64,000 bases of DNA from Kuschelorhynchus macadamiae (Eukaryota > Arthropoda > Insecta > Coleoptera > Curculionidae): positions 248,001 to 312,000 of the forward strand of contig JAUTXW010003575.1 of NCBI GenBank assembly GCA_030620095.1, read 5' to 3'. The position numbers were made by a program, and so were the translations under genes. Positions within the stretch are counted from its first letter, which is position 1; every line of letters begins with the position of its first letter. Of the stretch, positions 32,113-45,395 are shown one piece after another. Below the pieces are notes generated by a model. That model was not told the origin of the DNA. It saw only the letters and a program-made list of their open reading frames with translations, and ran no database searches.

Positions 32113-32843
32113 TTAAGTTGGTTTTTTTTTCACTGTCCCTTTCCCTGTCACTTTACCTCGAGGGGGGGATTCATTTTCTTGCTGTGGACGTGTAAACATA
32201 TGCTGCTGATCTTTCAACCGTGATTTTAACTTATTTAACTTTTCGTTTCTGACCATGCCTGTATACTTGTCAAACATAGTTTTATGAATATCATAGTGAC
32301 GTTTTATATTATATAATTTTGGGACAACGTCTGTACTATTACAAATCAAAGTTTCCTCTTATTCCACTTGGTTTTGAAAGAGACATGTTAAAAACTGTAT
32401 CCGAAATAAATTATAATAAGTACTGTTAAGTGTTGTAACAATAAGTGCGCAACTCAACTCGAAACTCTGTCGCAACGGACTCATAACTGACTAAACACTG
32501 AACGACTGAACTCAATTATCGGGTTATATACGGATTGTGATTTCTCGAGTTCTTTCCAGAATGTTCAGATAGCGTCATATGTGTTTTTGCGCGATAGAAT
32601 TTCATGGAACATGCCAGATAACCTTTGGCTTTGGGTTATAGGTTCATTATGTGTAGTTCATCCTCCTAAACATAGATGGCTCTATGTACAATTGTACATT
32701 TTATTATACCAATCGTTGTTGCAGCGGCGCGCCCTTTTAAAATCGGTTTTCAACTTGTTTGCGGGCCGCATTATCTAGCTGTTTTCAAAACTGATTTGGG
32801 CCACACAAAAATGCTCACTGGGCCGCATGTTTGACATGGCTGG
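32113..32843 (-). mobile_element. hAT (ZBED/GTF2IRD2-like) element fragment, 5' end
   Basis: The minus strand begins CAGCCATGTCAAACATGCGG at about 32843, like the ends of Charlie-type hAT elements (CAGxxxTGTCAAAC...GCGGCCC), with a second GGGCCGCA near 32763. About 500 bp further on it encodes NIKRHYDIHKTMFDKYTG and KLNKLKSRLKDQQ, the BED-finger-adjacent region of GTF2IRD2/ZBED-like hAT transposases. The fragment stops where repeat unit A begins (about 32160), so the catalytic part is missing. Confidence 0.65.
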
Positions 32844-32844
32844 G

Positions 32845-34274
32845 CTATTCAGTTTTTTTTTCTCGATAACCCTTCGTCTTACAAAAAAAACTACACCTAA
32901 GTTATTTGAAGGAGGGGTTTTCGAGAAACCAGGTGTTAAAATTTGTGGTGAGTTATCGAACACGATTTAATCAAGTATTTTAGGTACGATTTCGGTACTG
33001 AGTGATTTCATTGAGATTGAATTATGGTGAAGAAGGGTTCTATAAAGATATATTGTATGTGATTTATTGGAGATGTTCTTATACAATTTGAAAATTAGAT
33101 ACAATTCAGAGAATTGCAAAAGAAAAATTTAAATTTCCCTCATTAATTAACTGAAAATAAAACAAAACCACAACTGTTAATGTCAAATCCAATGTCAATG
33201 GCATTGGCTAAAAACAGAACATGTTATTTTATTATCTGGAGTACTGCTGGCATGTTAGACGAACAGGTACATGCAAGTAAAAAATCTTTGGATTTGTTCA
33301 TAATCCTAGCTAATAAGCCTCAATAATATAAAAGATGACTTTATTACAAGAATTTTTTTAGTATTTTCTCTTGTCAGAATTAATGCATCCCACTTTTCCA
33401 AAAGGGCTGCCTATTAGAGGCAAGCAATGTAACGATAAATCATCTAATCTATATTAGTTATAATTTTGACCGTTAAAACGGCAAACCCTATTTCATTACC
33501 CACTGTTTCAATATTATAAGACAAAATTAACTTTTCATTGCAGGGTGATTCTTAAACATTACGTCTTTCAAAACCAAATATCACAAACATTATAAAATGT
33601 ATTGACAAATAATATTCAGGTGTAATACTACTAAATTACTTGAAAAATTAGTAAAACAAAAATGGAGTTGATCATTATAAATGAATAACTCTTAATTTAT
33701 ATTTTTTAGTTGGGCAATATTTTATATGTATATGTAATCCTAATGTGTATGTTTTTAAATAAATAAAATAATTACAAAAAGATATTTTAACATACACAGC
33801 TTCAATTTGAAAGCCACTAAACTTAAAATAAAAAATAATTAAACTTACATAATTACAATACTGATAATTAGTAATTTCGTTCATTATTTACCGACATCTG
33901 AAAAAATGATTTTCGGAATTGCCTAGAAAATAACAGTTAAAATATATCAGTTTAAAGAAAACTCATTAAGAAAAATATATATTCAAAAGATGTAATGCGT
34001 TATTTATTCTAAATTTTTATTTTTAATTTTCAAAAAAAAAAATGTTACGCAATTTTTTATTTTCATTTATTTAGTTCCATCGAATGTAATTAGAATGTCT
34101 CGAAAATCTAGATTTATTTTAACTATTTTTTATGTAGTTCTAAAAAAACATTTTGTTAAGTTTTATTGCTGTCTCGTAAAACTATTTAAGCAACATATAT
34201 AGAGTGTAATCAAGTAGAAGTAATAATAAAAAAAAAAACTAAATGTAACCAATATGTAAAGCATTATATAATTT
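32845..34274. other. AT-rich region, no gene seen
   Basis: Long AT-rich stretch without a credible ORF, RNA gene or clear repeat. The ORF-sized gaps here are random. Confidence 0.5.
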
Positions 34275-34277
34275 TAA

Positions 34278-34504
34278 CTCCCGTATTCACAAAGAAGGTT
34301 TAAGAGTTAGAGCAAATCTAATTAATATGGTAACTAACCACAAAAACTTCACCAGTTGTGTTTTGCTTATGTCACTATCACTTATATTGTGTTTGTGACG
34401 CTTACAAAAATTATTTGTAATTAATCGTTACATTTGTCAGTTGAAACCTATAACTGTCAAGTTAGACCAGGTCTAAATTTAAACCTCTTTAGCGAATACG
34501 GGTG
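34278..34504. mobile_element. PIF/Harbinger-like MITE
   Basis: 227 bp with imperfect terminal inverted repeats (CTCCCGTATTCACAAAG at the left, CACCCGTATTCGCTAAAG inverted at the right) and TAA on both sides (34275-34277 and 34505-34507), the 3-bp target duplication of PIF/Harbinger elements. Noncoding. From here to 35060 nothing else is seen. Confidence 0.65.
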
Positions 34505-35063
34505 TAAGTATTTTTAATAAATCGTCTATACAGATTTTATAATATTATCTACTGATTTTTTTTACTTTTAGAACAAGAAAATCCATTACTTATAAGCAAT
34601 AAAATGTATCAATTAAAAAATAAATAAAGCAACCAAACAATTTACAAAATAATTACCAATTAAAATTAAAATAAGCAATAACAAAAAAACCAACAAATAG
34701 AATGAAATATGAATATACCATTATAAAAAATCACATAGAAAAAACAAGAATATTATCCGACCAATTCATTAGTAAAAACAGTGAACTTACCAAATTTGAG
34801 AATAACGGGTTCTAGGATATTAACGCTGTGTTATATTGAAGGATCATCCAAAGTAGTACCTTCCCAAAAATAAATTTTTTAATACACAAAATATTAATTT
34901 ATACTTTTATATGTTTCTTACCCGAAACTTATAGAAGAACGAATGGAATTCCTCTTTGAAATGATGTGCTAAAACTTCAAGTGCCTATAGGATTAGTTCT
35001 TCGGTTTCTGATATTGGAATATTTTTATGTCTTCCAAAATTTACTATCTTTAAGATTTTTTCT

Positions 35064-36002
35064 TCATTTTTCGGTAAGTCTTTTTGAGTTAATTTTTTGA
35101 AAATTGAAAAAATGCTTCTTTTTTGAATAACACAGGCCAAGTATTGTCGGAGGGGTTAAAAATTCTCGTTGGACTGGGTATGTCTCTTCCAATGAATCGA
35201 AGAATTTGGGGTGATCGTAACCAATGGTATTAGCCAGAAGTTTAGACTCCAAAACATCTTCTTTTCCATTCGGTTTCCAATTAGCTTGAGAACAACCGGC
35301 CCTACGGTTATTCATTTCTTTTTTTGGCTGGGATAGTTGATTTAATGAATGTTTCATGAGATCTTTTGTGAGGTCGATTTAAGTACCAGTTTCTATCTTG
35401 TAATTAAGATACTAGGCTGGAAGTTCCCAGACCCAAAACTAGAGCATCTTCATCTGTATCCAAAAATACCTTTGGAAATTTTTCTGCCATTTTTCTAGCA
35501 ACAGTTTTAAACGCTTTGTTATGAATCATTGGTTTTATATCACGCATATCGTTTACATGTATTATTTCATTTTTTATTAATTTATCTATATTACCACTTT
35601 CACACTTTTCTGGCATGAATGAAGGGATCTTATTCCAAGGAATCTCAAATGATCCCATGTGTATTCATGTTGGGGTGATATATTAGGTGAAGGTACTTAA
35701 ACGATAATAAAATTTTGGTTTTCTGCTGAAATTGGTGTTTGGGAAATGTCCAACTGTTGATGAGATTCATCAGGTCCAGGATTATTTTGTGTGTTCATTG
35801 AAACACTGTTATCGGCATCAATGTCAATGTCACTGGTCAGGGTGGCGGTTGACCCCTCTGATGGTGAACAATCAGTAGATGACCAATTTTCAAATGGCTG
35901 AAGCAGAATCAAAGACTCTTTTCTAACGTCAATAAGTACTTCGCGATCCGAAGCTTCGGAAACATCTTTTTCTAGAACCAATATGCTACCATTAATGTCC
36001 AA
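35064..36002 (-). pseudogene. Remnant of an unrecognised multi-frame gene
   Basis: Three successive minus-strand frames (36002-35697, 35658-35404, 35357-35064) read as one decayed protein: an acidic, Ser/Thr-rich start (residues like SSTDCSPSEGSTATL), then AFKTVARKMAEKFPKVFLD, then GYDHPKFFDSLEETYPVQ. The last two blocks recall predicted proteins common in animal genomes, often with SAM-like N-termini, but I cannot name the family. Breaks between frames could be introns; several lack good splice sites. Probably a pseudogene or transposon-derived. Confidence 0.4.
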
Positions 36003-36064
36003 TTTTTGCGATGCTGAAAAGATATTAAATAAAATAAAGGAAAACTGTGTATGGTTACCTTATA

Positions 36065-36236
36065 CGAGGTATTTCATACTCGTTATTAAGTTAAAAGTAT
36101 CTGGAGGACGAAATTTAAAATTTTGACTAGGGCCATAGAAGGCTGTCGTCTAGTTTTTAAAAATGATTTCGCGTGTGCAGTGTTGCCAGATCTACTGACA
36201 GTTGGCATCAACTTTGAAATTTTAAAAGGCACACCC
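36065..36236 (-). repeat. Diverged, reversed copy of the block-start element
   Basis: The reverse complement begins TACAGGGTGTGCCTTTTAAA and follows the start of blocks A, B and C (26156, 37238, 43580) through TTGATGCCA and CTGGCAA for about 170 bp, with many differences. This shows that the motif is the end of a separate, older element family. Confidence 0.55.
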
Positions 36237-36239
36237 TGT

Positions 36240-36956
36240 AAATTCTACGAAACAATTGTAAGTTTGTTTTGTCAAGAATATTTTTTATTTCTCTTACCGT
36301 TTCTTAAATATTTTGTGTTTTTTTATGTTATGTGAATTAAAACTGTCAAATCAATGTAAAATTTTAAGATTTTTTAGTCAACATGTGGGACTTTAATTAT
36401 AGCGAAAATGAAGAATAAGTTATTTAAGCGCGAATATTTAAAATTTATTTTATATTCACGGCGAGTGTCAAAGAATTGTTCGAATTTGCCGCCAATGATC
36501 CCAAAGAAATTTCTCAGAATTGAAGGTTACTTTTTAAATTTCTGAATTGTGCAGGCTCCAAGAATTCAATTTCACCCTATTTCCGAAAATGAAAAAAATT
36601 AAATTAACGTTTTCGCGTATTTTCATGCCTATTCTCATGCTTCAACAACAAACGTTAAAAATTATTAAAAAATAACTCGAACTTTAATATGGACAATTTT
36701 ACATGAACATAATACGCATGGCTACATACTAATTATATTATACAGGCCTTACAACCAGATGATCCTCCGAAACGTGTAGATATTTGCGAAATATTATTAA
36801 TTATTTATAAAATCGCTTATAAATCGACATCTTTAATGTCTATTTGTCATTAAGGCAGTTCAAAATAGGTATATGAAATAAATTCAATTTGTCCACTCTA
36901 TTTCACGCTTCAATAATATACAAGGTGTTAAATATTTAAAAAAAAGTTACTTTTGA
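36240..36956. other. AT-rich region, no gene seen
   Basis: No ORF or RNA gene. A CAAGGTGTTAAATATTT motif occurs near 36920, just before the repeated block starts. Confidence 0.45.
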
Positions 36957-38996
36957 TAAAATTTGCAAAATCTAAATGGCTGATAATTCTTAGGACTCTG
37001 TATAAAAGTCGACAATCCTATATTGCTAAGATTAAAGTACCAAGTTGACTAAATAGTATTAAAATTTTACATTGATTCGAAATCTGGAGACGAAAATATT
37101 AAAGTTTTAATTCAATTAGTTTTGGAAAAAAAACAAATAATTAATATTTAAGAAATGGTAAGAGAAATGAAAAAACATCCTATATAAAAAACTTATTATT
37201 TCATTATTTCGTATAATCTAAAAATAAAACAAACTACAGGGTGTCCCATTTAAAATTCCAAAGTTGATGCCAGTTCTCAGTAGCTCTGGCAATACTGCAA
37301 ACGCGAAATTAAAAGCTAGAGCGCAGCCTCCTATGTCCGTAGTGAAAAGTTATTTTTCATTTCGTTCTGCATATACTTGTAACGTACCATCTATTATAGA
37401 ATACCCTGTATTCAAAAAGAAAAACAAAAGCACCAAAAACGTGTTATAAATATTTTTAAGTATATTAGGCCCATCGGAATAATTCATTTAGAGGAGAAAA
37501 AAAGAAATAGGTACTTACCTGAATGTTATAGGTGCAAATGGTAAAGGAACAATGAACGTGATTAAAATAAATGCTGCCTCGGGGGAGGGGCAGGGTTCAC
37601 GTAGTAGGTCGAAAAAGAGGGGAGGGGAATGTTATTATTGTAATGTCCGGCAAATTTTGACGTCCTATAAAGAATATCCTATACAAAAGTTGTATAGCGT
37701 GCAAAAGTATATAAGTTTTGTACAGACCACTTTTTAACCTAACCTCAAAATTTTCGACAAAAATGCAAAAATTCCTTCGAATTCCTTTTTTTTTGTTTTT
37801 TATTATTCATTTCCACAAAAATAAGTTAAATTTCACGACACTTGGCAAAAGTGCATATCTTTATGTCTTCAAATAATCACATTTTCTTATAATAAAAAAT
37901 CAAGGAGTTTATGAGATATTAATTTTTTTTTTGGTCAGAACATGTTTTTTTTTCGTAACAAATTCTACGGTGAACATTCATTGCAAAGAGTTCCTCCGTA
38001 CGTTATTTGGTTTCGACTAGAGGTGGGTAAAATAATCGAGTAATCAATTATTTGATTTTTTAAAATCGATAATCGATTATTTTCGATTAATCCATTATTT
38101 ATTCGATTTTGATTAATCGATTAAAAAGTTGGGACTTGAAAAAAAAAGTATTCACTGTATTCAAATTTAAGTCAAATGTAGAAAAAAATTGATTTCTGTT
38201 GAAAAATAATTTGAAGAAATAAAGTTATTGTGACTTAAAGGCCACGTAAAATTAAATTAAAGTTTTTCCATATTAGTTATAGTTAAGGAGATATTTAGAT
38301 ACAAAATTAGAAGAAATGTTATTTTTTTTAGTTTAACCTATTTATGGTCAACTCCTTAAATACTACTAATATGAAAAAACTTTGCTTAAGTTTTAATTAT
38401 GATTTTTGGTGACCTTAAAAGTGCCGTTACAAAAATCTAATTTTTAATTTTTTTTTGGTTTTTCAAATCTAACTTTCCAAAATTCTTTTTTAAAATTTCA
38501 CTTTTTTTCCCTTTGGTCTAACAATGATACACAGCCTCTATATTATTTTTTTTTTCGTAGAAATTAATGGTGTAATAGACTGGTAAAGATTTTTTGTAAA
38601 TTTAAACAAATCAACATAATTTTTGCATTTTTCTCGGGAATTTTCAGGTTATGTCAAAAAGTGGCCTCTACAAAAGGTGTAAATTTTGATTTATTATTTA
38701 CAACTTTTCTATAAGATATTTTTCATAGAATATAAACTTTCGCCGAAAATCTCAATATTACTACTTTCCTTCCTTTTTCGACCCCCTACGAGAACCCTCC
38801 CCCAAGTAGTTAAAATAGGGGAGCGCCTCCTTCTCCTCCTCTTCCTCTCTCTCATGTCCCTCATTCTTATCTTCCTCCGCTTTTATTCTCATTTGCATCA
38901 TATTTTTAATTTTTTCTCTTTGTCCTCCCACATTTGATTTTGCATTCTTAATCTTATAAATAGGTGCATCAAGATCATTTTAGTATGCTAAGGTAT

Positions 38997-41900
38997 TGTT
39001 CTCGTATCGAAGGGGTTTGTATTGAAAAATTAATTTGGTTTGTCTGTGAACACGGACAATCCTGATGAGTTTCCCCACACAAGATGCCATGTTCTACTGG
39101 GCGTTCGAATTTGTTCGAATTGTGGGTGGAGCCACAGCCTTCTCATCTCGTCTTTCCCCTGCGGGGACGCTGTCCTCCAATTCCTCTTTTGTGAACAAGG
39201 AATACAAACTCCCTTCCCTGTGTCTTGTAGTTTTTGTTTTATGTAAGGACCTGCGGTCCTGTTGTTTTCTGTAGTTTGTCAAGTCGCCGCCTTCACAAAT
39301 GGAAAGGAGGTCGACCTCAGATTTCCCACCCAGACTCTGACGGTCAGGAGAGAGATCCAACTCAAATAATGAATACGATTTTTTACTCTTAATAGGTTTT
39401 CTAATTTCCAACGAACTGTCGGCATAAAGAGTCTGCAGAGATTCGCGCTTGCGGCTACTATCGAGCAACAGGGTTTCATTTGGTTTGTTAAGTTTAGTGA
39501 ATTCATTTTCTGAATGATATTTATTTTGTATAAATGAGGGTTGGTGATGATATTCTCTCTCCCGGGGTACTTCCATGGAGGCATTCTCCATACAAATAGC
39601 TCAGGCGAAAGTATCAATTAAATAAGTCCTATATGAATTGTCATGGTTTTGTATGTAAACAGGGGCTGGAATTGACAAGCTTGACAAGCTTGTCAGGCAC
39701 CCACCACTCACCCGGGGAATTTTTGGATGTTCGTTCCCCTCGCCAGGAAAGAGATTGAGCGAATGCTCAAGAAGGGGGACGGTGTTGCTGGGCGAATGGA
39801 CAACTGAGCTACCACCCTTGGGAACTACACCAGAAGTTGGAGTAGCCATTGGTAGTCAGTAATAAAAAATTTAGTTAAAGATTTCAAAGTTCGGACTTGC
39901 CGAACAAACAAATTAGGGAGCAACGGGAGTCAGTCGGGGGAAAGTCACTTAAAACTAAAGTAACGTAACCCGAGCGGAGTCCTATCCCTAAATCTAAATT
40001 TTAATTACAAAAATCTTATGGATTTATTTACTTAAAAAATCCTAACAATATGGCTTTGGCCGTGTGTAGGCTTTGCTAAGTCCTTACACCACTAAATACT
40101 CCACCTTTCAAATCAACACTGTGACTGCTAAGTAAAGTCTTTTAGTTACAACTTTGGAATCAAAATACAATCTATCTTAACCTAGTCGAACTAATTAAGT
40201 GAATATCTTTTTTTCTTTACACTAAAAATTAAGTTTTATTTATTAGTATTAATAAAGTCAAAATCAGGTAAAATCTTAGTCTTATTTAAATGCTGGCAAA
40301 GCTATTTAAAAAAAAATAAAAATCAAAAATGATATTTTCAAAATTAAAAGTTAAAATCAAAACTCAAAAAGATATTCTTTTCAAGCTTGCCAAAAGTCCC
40401 TATCTAATAGTCCACTCGGGTCACGCCGCTTGGGATATTAGACGCGAAAATGTTGTAATATTTTTAATATTTAAAAATAAAAAGTAAAATTAATATTTTA
40501 TTAAAGTTAAAGTTTAAAGTCACGAATATATATATATATCAAATCAAATCAAATATAGTCAAAATCAAGTGCACGGTTTTTGCTAAGTGTTCCTTAGAAT
40601 AAACAATCCTCTACACTTAAGAGAGATTGAGAACTTCAGGAACTGACGTGCTATGTCTCTGGAGGGATCGTTAAGTTTAAAAAGATCGGATTCACCAAGC
40701 GTACTTAATGCTAGGATCCTATCTTACCTAATACAAGATCAAGTAAATTATTATTTACAATTTGTTTAAACAATTAAGTTTAGTTACAAGAGAATATCAA
40801 AATCAGGTTTGTCACAATCAGTAATTTTACAAAAATATGATTCGCCCAATTAAGGGTAGATCATAAAATGCAAATCAAATAAAATATACAATGTTACAAG
40901 ATAGTAAAAGTTTGCAGTCAAAAATCAGTAAGTCAAAAAATTTACAAGTTATAAAAAATTTTATCAGTGAGCAATTCGTTAAAAATTAGAGTGAAAAGAG
41001 CAAATTCAAAATTTCCCAAAATAAGCAAAGGTAAACAGGTCTACGTTTTGAAAATGAGTGATAATTTATGCCAGAAGTTACAGAGTTTTAACTTTAACAC
41101 TTGAACACTAGTTAGGCTAAGGTTTTGAGCAAAGACTGGAAACTTGATCTGGAGAAAAACTGAGCTTGGAGAACGCTTAGAGGAGAAGGAGACCAGAGGC
41201 ACAGCTACTTACTAGTTTTTCCTGACGCAATTTAGACAGCCAGTTATTATTTCTTCCAGATGCCTCCTACTAGGCCATAAATCAAGAGAACCAGATTTAA
41301 GACCCGAGGACGATCTTCACAATCAGAGCTCTACTAAGAACCTTAGTGCAATGGAACCTTTCAAGCAAAGATCCGGCGCAATCCAACGTTGGGAACAAAG
41401 TGCAAGGTTTCTCTCGTAGGCTTCGGCTGTATCACTCAGAATGACAAAAAAGAAACGCACAATTAACACTGCTTCTGACGCTTAGGAGGGTATATGAAAA
41501 TAGGCTTATTTCACTCACGAGATTTACGCGTGTTACTGGTTGTAAAGAACTGATCGAAAGCTGTCGAAACAAAAATCTGTCTATATTTATACTAATCGAA
41601 GTTTGACGTCACGGCGACACCCTTGGCACGCTCTGGACCAATCCTGTTGATTGTGGGCGGAGTCCCGTGAACGAAACTGGTGCATTTTCCGTTCATTTTC
41701 GAGTAAGAATTTCTAATGAAAACATCTCCCGGGAAACTTTAAAGTCCCGTGGGATCTTTGTTTTTGAGAATTTTCTCAGTTTGGGATTTTTCCCTAGAAT
41801 AGTATCACTTTATACGTATTCTAGCCAAGTTTCAGATTTTCATTACAACTTTTTTCTTTTTGAAATTAAAAAATTCGTACAGCCTTAAAACTTTGTTAAA

Positions 41901-43081
41901 CGATAGTTCTTTATTAAATATATATTCCTGTAAAAAATTAGATTTTTTCTATCAGTCGTTTTATAGATACTGGAAATGTTCACCAGGTCCTGATGCAGTA
42001 CTTCCAACGTCGATTTCCTGGTTTTCTAGTTGTCTTTTCCAAAAATGTTTTATTACATAAAACGTCTCTTTTTGTAAGGGCTTTCATCCTGTGAAGGTCC
42101 CAAGTCGATATCTTTATTTTGATTTTTTGTTTATTCAAAATTTCATTCCAAAAGTCCAAAAAAGTAAAAAATTTTGTTCGCAAAAATTTTCCTATTTCCT
42201 TGAAAATTTGATATATTGTAGATTAAATCAGTGGGAATCTTTTTTGTCTAGTGACTTTTTTACGTCCGACGTCGCGTTTAGGCGCTACGGACGTAGCGTC
42301 CTTTTCCAGGAGTGGCATCTGCGACGCCTATCTTCTTTTGTTCATAATTTCGTCAATTCTTAATATATCTTCTTCAAATTTGGATACAAGGTGGCCCTAA
42401 GGGGTCTCTTTCGACTAGTCCTTACGGCACTTGTCTGTCTGGTTTAGAAAAAATTTTATTTAAGATTGAAATTGAAAAATTAAAATTTAACGAACTCTAA
42501 TTTTTGAATTTTTTCCTTTAAAGTTAATTTTCTCGGTTGTTACTGAACGGATTTTAATTATTCTTTTACTGAAATGTATGGTTTGATAAGGCCTTTTTGG
42601 GGATGTTAAAAGTTTTGTAAAATATTTAGTTTTTAGATTTTGAAAAATTTTTATCGTCGAATTTTAGGTAGAAATAAAGGTGTTTTCGTAAAGATTTTTA
42701 TCTGAGCGTGAAGCGCATATACTAGAGATCATTCGTACGAAGTTTCATTAAATTATTTTGATTAGAAATATTTTTAATTAATTATTGTTCTTATAGAAAT
42801 TCTGGAATCGATCAGACCAATCCGATTGTAGCGTGGATGAATCTGATTGGCTGGACTTGAATGCTTTAAAATGATTGGATGGAATGTTTCCATCGAATTT
42901 TCGAGATTAGGTGTGGCTACGTAGGTTATTCGATTTGGTTCGAAGCTCTAGAAGATGAGTTCTAGGCCTGTTTCCAATGTCTAATGCATGTAAATACATA
43001 GGGAATTCATTTTTCTTTATTTTTGCCTAATTTTACTTGTAGAATTTACTTAATTTCGGCAAAAAATGTGATATTACGACA
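38997..43081 (-). mobile_element. LTR-retrotransposon-like insertion, 4.1 kb
   Basis: Starts TGTTCTCGTATCG, ends ATATTACGACA, and is flanked by GTAT on both sides (38993-38996 and 43082-43085). Copies A and C show the uninterrupted site. 40451-43081 has TGTTGTAATAT...ATATTACGACA ends, as expected of one LTR of about 2.6 kb. On the minus strand it has a TATA box (TAGTATAAATATAGACAG at about 41585-41605) followed by a long leader and the ORF at 39849-39094. No second copy of the putative LTR is seen at 38997, so the element is incomplete or atypical. 40020-40450 and the LTR-like part are noncoding. Confidence 0.6.
39094..39849 (-). pseudogene. Gag-like ORF of the LTR-like element, interrupted
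   Basis: Frame 39849-39601 (MATPTSGVVPKGG...) ends at a stop and is followed at once by 39591-39094 (MENASMEVPRERE...), together about 250 codons. It is charged and Ser-rich with no zinc knuckle, protease or RT motif. Position after a long leader downstream of a TATA-bearing LTR-like segment suggests the start of gag. Function is inferred from position only. Confidence 0.4.
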
Positions 43082-43145
43082 GTATGAGTGACTGTTAAAA
43101 GAAAAAAAATCTGTTGAATAAATCTATTAATAATATTAAAATAAA

Positions 43146-43283
43146 ATGAGTGAATCAGTTGGAGAAAGAAATCGATCCATTCCTCTTCAGACAATTAGCA
43201 TCGAAGAAATTATACCAGGAGTTCGAGAAGAAACTATACCATTAGTTCGAGAAGAAGAAAATGGGATTGTTTTAAAAAATTTG
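43146..43283 (+). pseudogene. RING gene, copy B, truncated before the RING domain
   Basis: Encodes the first 45 or so residues (MSESVGERNRSIPLQTISIE..., both EEI/REE repeats), then runs into unit C at 43282. No RING cysteines remain. Its promoter half lies 4.1 kb upstream, on the far side of the LTR-like insertion (TATA at 38955-38962). Confidence 0.85.
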
Positions 43284-45293
43284 ATAAAATTTGCAAAATC
43301 GAAATGGCTGATAATTCTTAGGACAATTCTTAGGACTCTGTATAAAAGTGGACAATCCTATATTGCTAAGATTAAAGTACCAAGTTGACTAAATAGTATT
43401 AAAATTTTACATTGATTCGAAATCTGGAGACGAAAATATTAAAGTTTTAATTCACTTAGTTTTGGAAAAAAAACAAATAATTAATATTTAAGAAATGGTA
43501 AGAGAAATGAAAAAACATCCTATACAAAAAACAATTATTATTTCATTATTTCGTATAATCTAAAAATAAAACAAACTACAGGGTGTCCCATTTAAAATTC
43601 CAAAGTTGATGCCAGTTCTCAGTAGCTCTGGCAATACTGCAAACGCGAACTTAAAAGCTAGAGCGCAGCCTCCTATGTCCGTAGTGAAAAGTTATTTTTC
43701 ATTTCGTTCTGCATATACTTGTAACGTACCATCTATTATAGAATACCCTGTATTTAAAAAGAAAAACAAAAGCACCAAAAATGTGTAATAAATATTTGTA
43801 AGTATATTAGGCCCATCGGAATAATTCATTTAGAGGAGAAAAAAAGAAATAGGTACTTACCTGAACTGTTATAAGTGCAAATGGTAAAGGAACAATGAAC
43901 GTGATTAAAATAAATGCTACCTCGGGGGAGGGGCAGGGTTCACGTAGTAGGTCGAAAAAGAGGGGAGGGGAATGTTATTATTGTAATGTCTGGCAAATTT
44001 TGACGTCCTATAAAGAATATCCTATACAAAAGTTGTATATTGTGCAAAAGTATATAAGTTTTGTACAGACCACTTTTTAACCTACCCTCAAAATTTTCGA
44101 CAAAAATGCAAAAATTCCTTCGAATTTCTTTTTTTTTTGTTTTTATTATTCATTTCCACAAAAATAAGTTAAATTTAACGATACTTGGCAAAAGTGCATA
44201 TCTTTATGTCTTCAAATAATCACATTCTCTTATAATAAAAAATCAAGGAGTTTATGAGATATTATTTTTTTTTTTGGTCAGAACATGTTTTTTTTTCGTA
44301 AGAAATTCTACGGTGAAAATTCATTGCAAAGAGTTCCTCCGTACGTTATTTGGTTTCGACTAGAGGTGGGTAAAATAATCGAGTAATCAATTATTTGATT
44401 TTTTAAAATCGATAATCGATTATTTTCGAATAATCCATTATTTATTCGATTTTGATTAATCGATTAAAAAGTTGGGACTTGAAAAAAAAAGTATTCACAG
44501 TATTCAAATTTAAGTCAAATATACAAAAAAATTGATTTCTGTTGAAAAATAATTTGAAGAAATAAAGTTATTGTGACTTAAAGGCCACGTAAAATTAAAT
44601 TAAAGTTTTTCCATATTAGTTATAGTTAAGAAGATATTTAGATACAAAATTAGAAAAAATGTTATTTTTTTTTAGTTTAACCTATTTATGGTCAACTCCT
44701 TAAATACTACTAATATGAAAAAACTTTGCTTAAGTTTTAATTATGATTTTTGGTGACCTTAAAAGTGCCGTTACAAAAATCTAATTTTTAATTTTTTTTT
44801 TGTTTTTCAAATCCAACTTTCCAAAATTATTTTTTAAAATATCACTTTTTTTCACTTTGGTCTAACAATGATACACAGTCTCTATATTATTTTTTTCTGT
44901 AGAAATGAGTGGTGTAATTGGCTGGTAAAGATTTCTTGTAAATTTAGACAAATCAACAAAATTTTTGCATTTTTCTCGGGAATTTTCAGGTTATGTCAAA
45001 AAGTGACCTCAACAAAAGGTGTAAATTTTGATTTATTATTTACAACTTTTCTATAAGATATTTTTCATAGAATATCAACTTTCGCCGAAAATCTCAGTAT
45101 TACTACTTTCCTTCCTTTTTCGACCCCCTACGAGAACCCTCCCCCAAGTAGTTAAAACAGGTGAGCGCCTCCTCCTCCTCTTCCTCTCTCTCATGTCCCT
45201 CATTCTTATCTTCCTCCCCTTTTATTCTCATTCGCATCATATTTTTAATTTTTTCTCTTTGTCCTCCCACATTTGATTTTGCATTCTTAATCT

Positions 45294-45301
45294 TATAAAT
45301 A
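45294..45301 (+). promoter_or_regulatory. TATA box of RING gene, copy C
   Basis: TATAAATAGGTGCATCAAGA, about 100 bp before the ATG at 45396. Confidence 0.6.
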
Positions 45302-45395
45302 GGTGCATCAAGATCATTTTAGTATGCTAAGGTACGAGTGATTGTTTAAAGAAAAAAAATCTGTTGAATAAATCTATTAATAATATTAAAATAAA

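Larger units (their letters stand above)
29881..32165 (+). repeat. RING/Cys-rich repeat unit, copy A
   Basis: Promoter, RING gene (plus), AT-rich middle and convergent Cys-rich gene (minus), matching copy C at 45150-47445 throughout. Like copy C it has an internal duplication of about 145 bp (30601-30740 and 30747-30910) in the RING 3' region. Similarity ends close to the G-run at about 32160-32166. Confidence 0.85.
36957..43281 (+). repeat. Repeat unit B (tandem with unit C, split by an insertion)
   Basis: 36957-38996 plus 43086-43281 form one copy of the unit starting at 43282; the match to 43282 onward begins at TTTGATAAAATTTGCAAAAT. The 4.1 kb between is an LTR-like insertion. Without it the unit is about 2.24 kb and is followed directly by unit C, so B and C are a tandem duplication with the breakpoint inside the RING gene. 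Confidence 0.85.

Noticed and set aside
39600..43080. Short ORFs at 41667, 41860, 42091
   Set aside because: Short, AT-rich, without motifs, and lying in the LTR-like noncoding part of the insertion.
26478..44080. Three copies of a 61-63 codon ORF (26478, 37552, 43895) starting MNVIKI
   Set aside because: The frame is kept only because the blocks are recent duplicates; flanking noncoding sequence is equally conserved, and no domain or promoter is visible.
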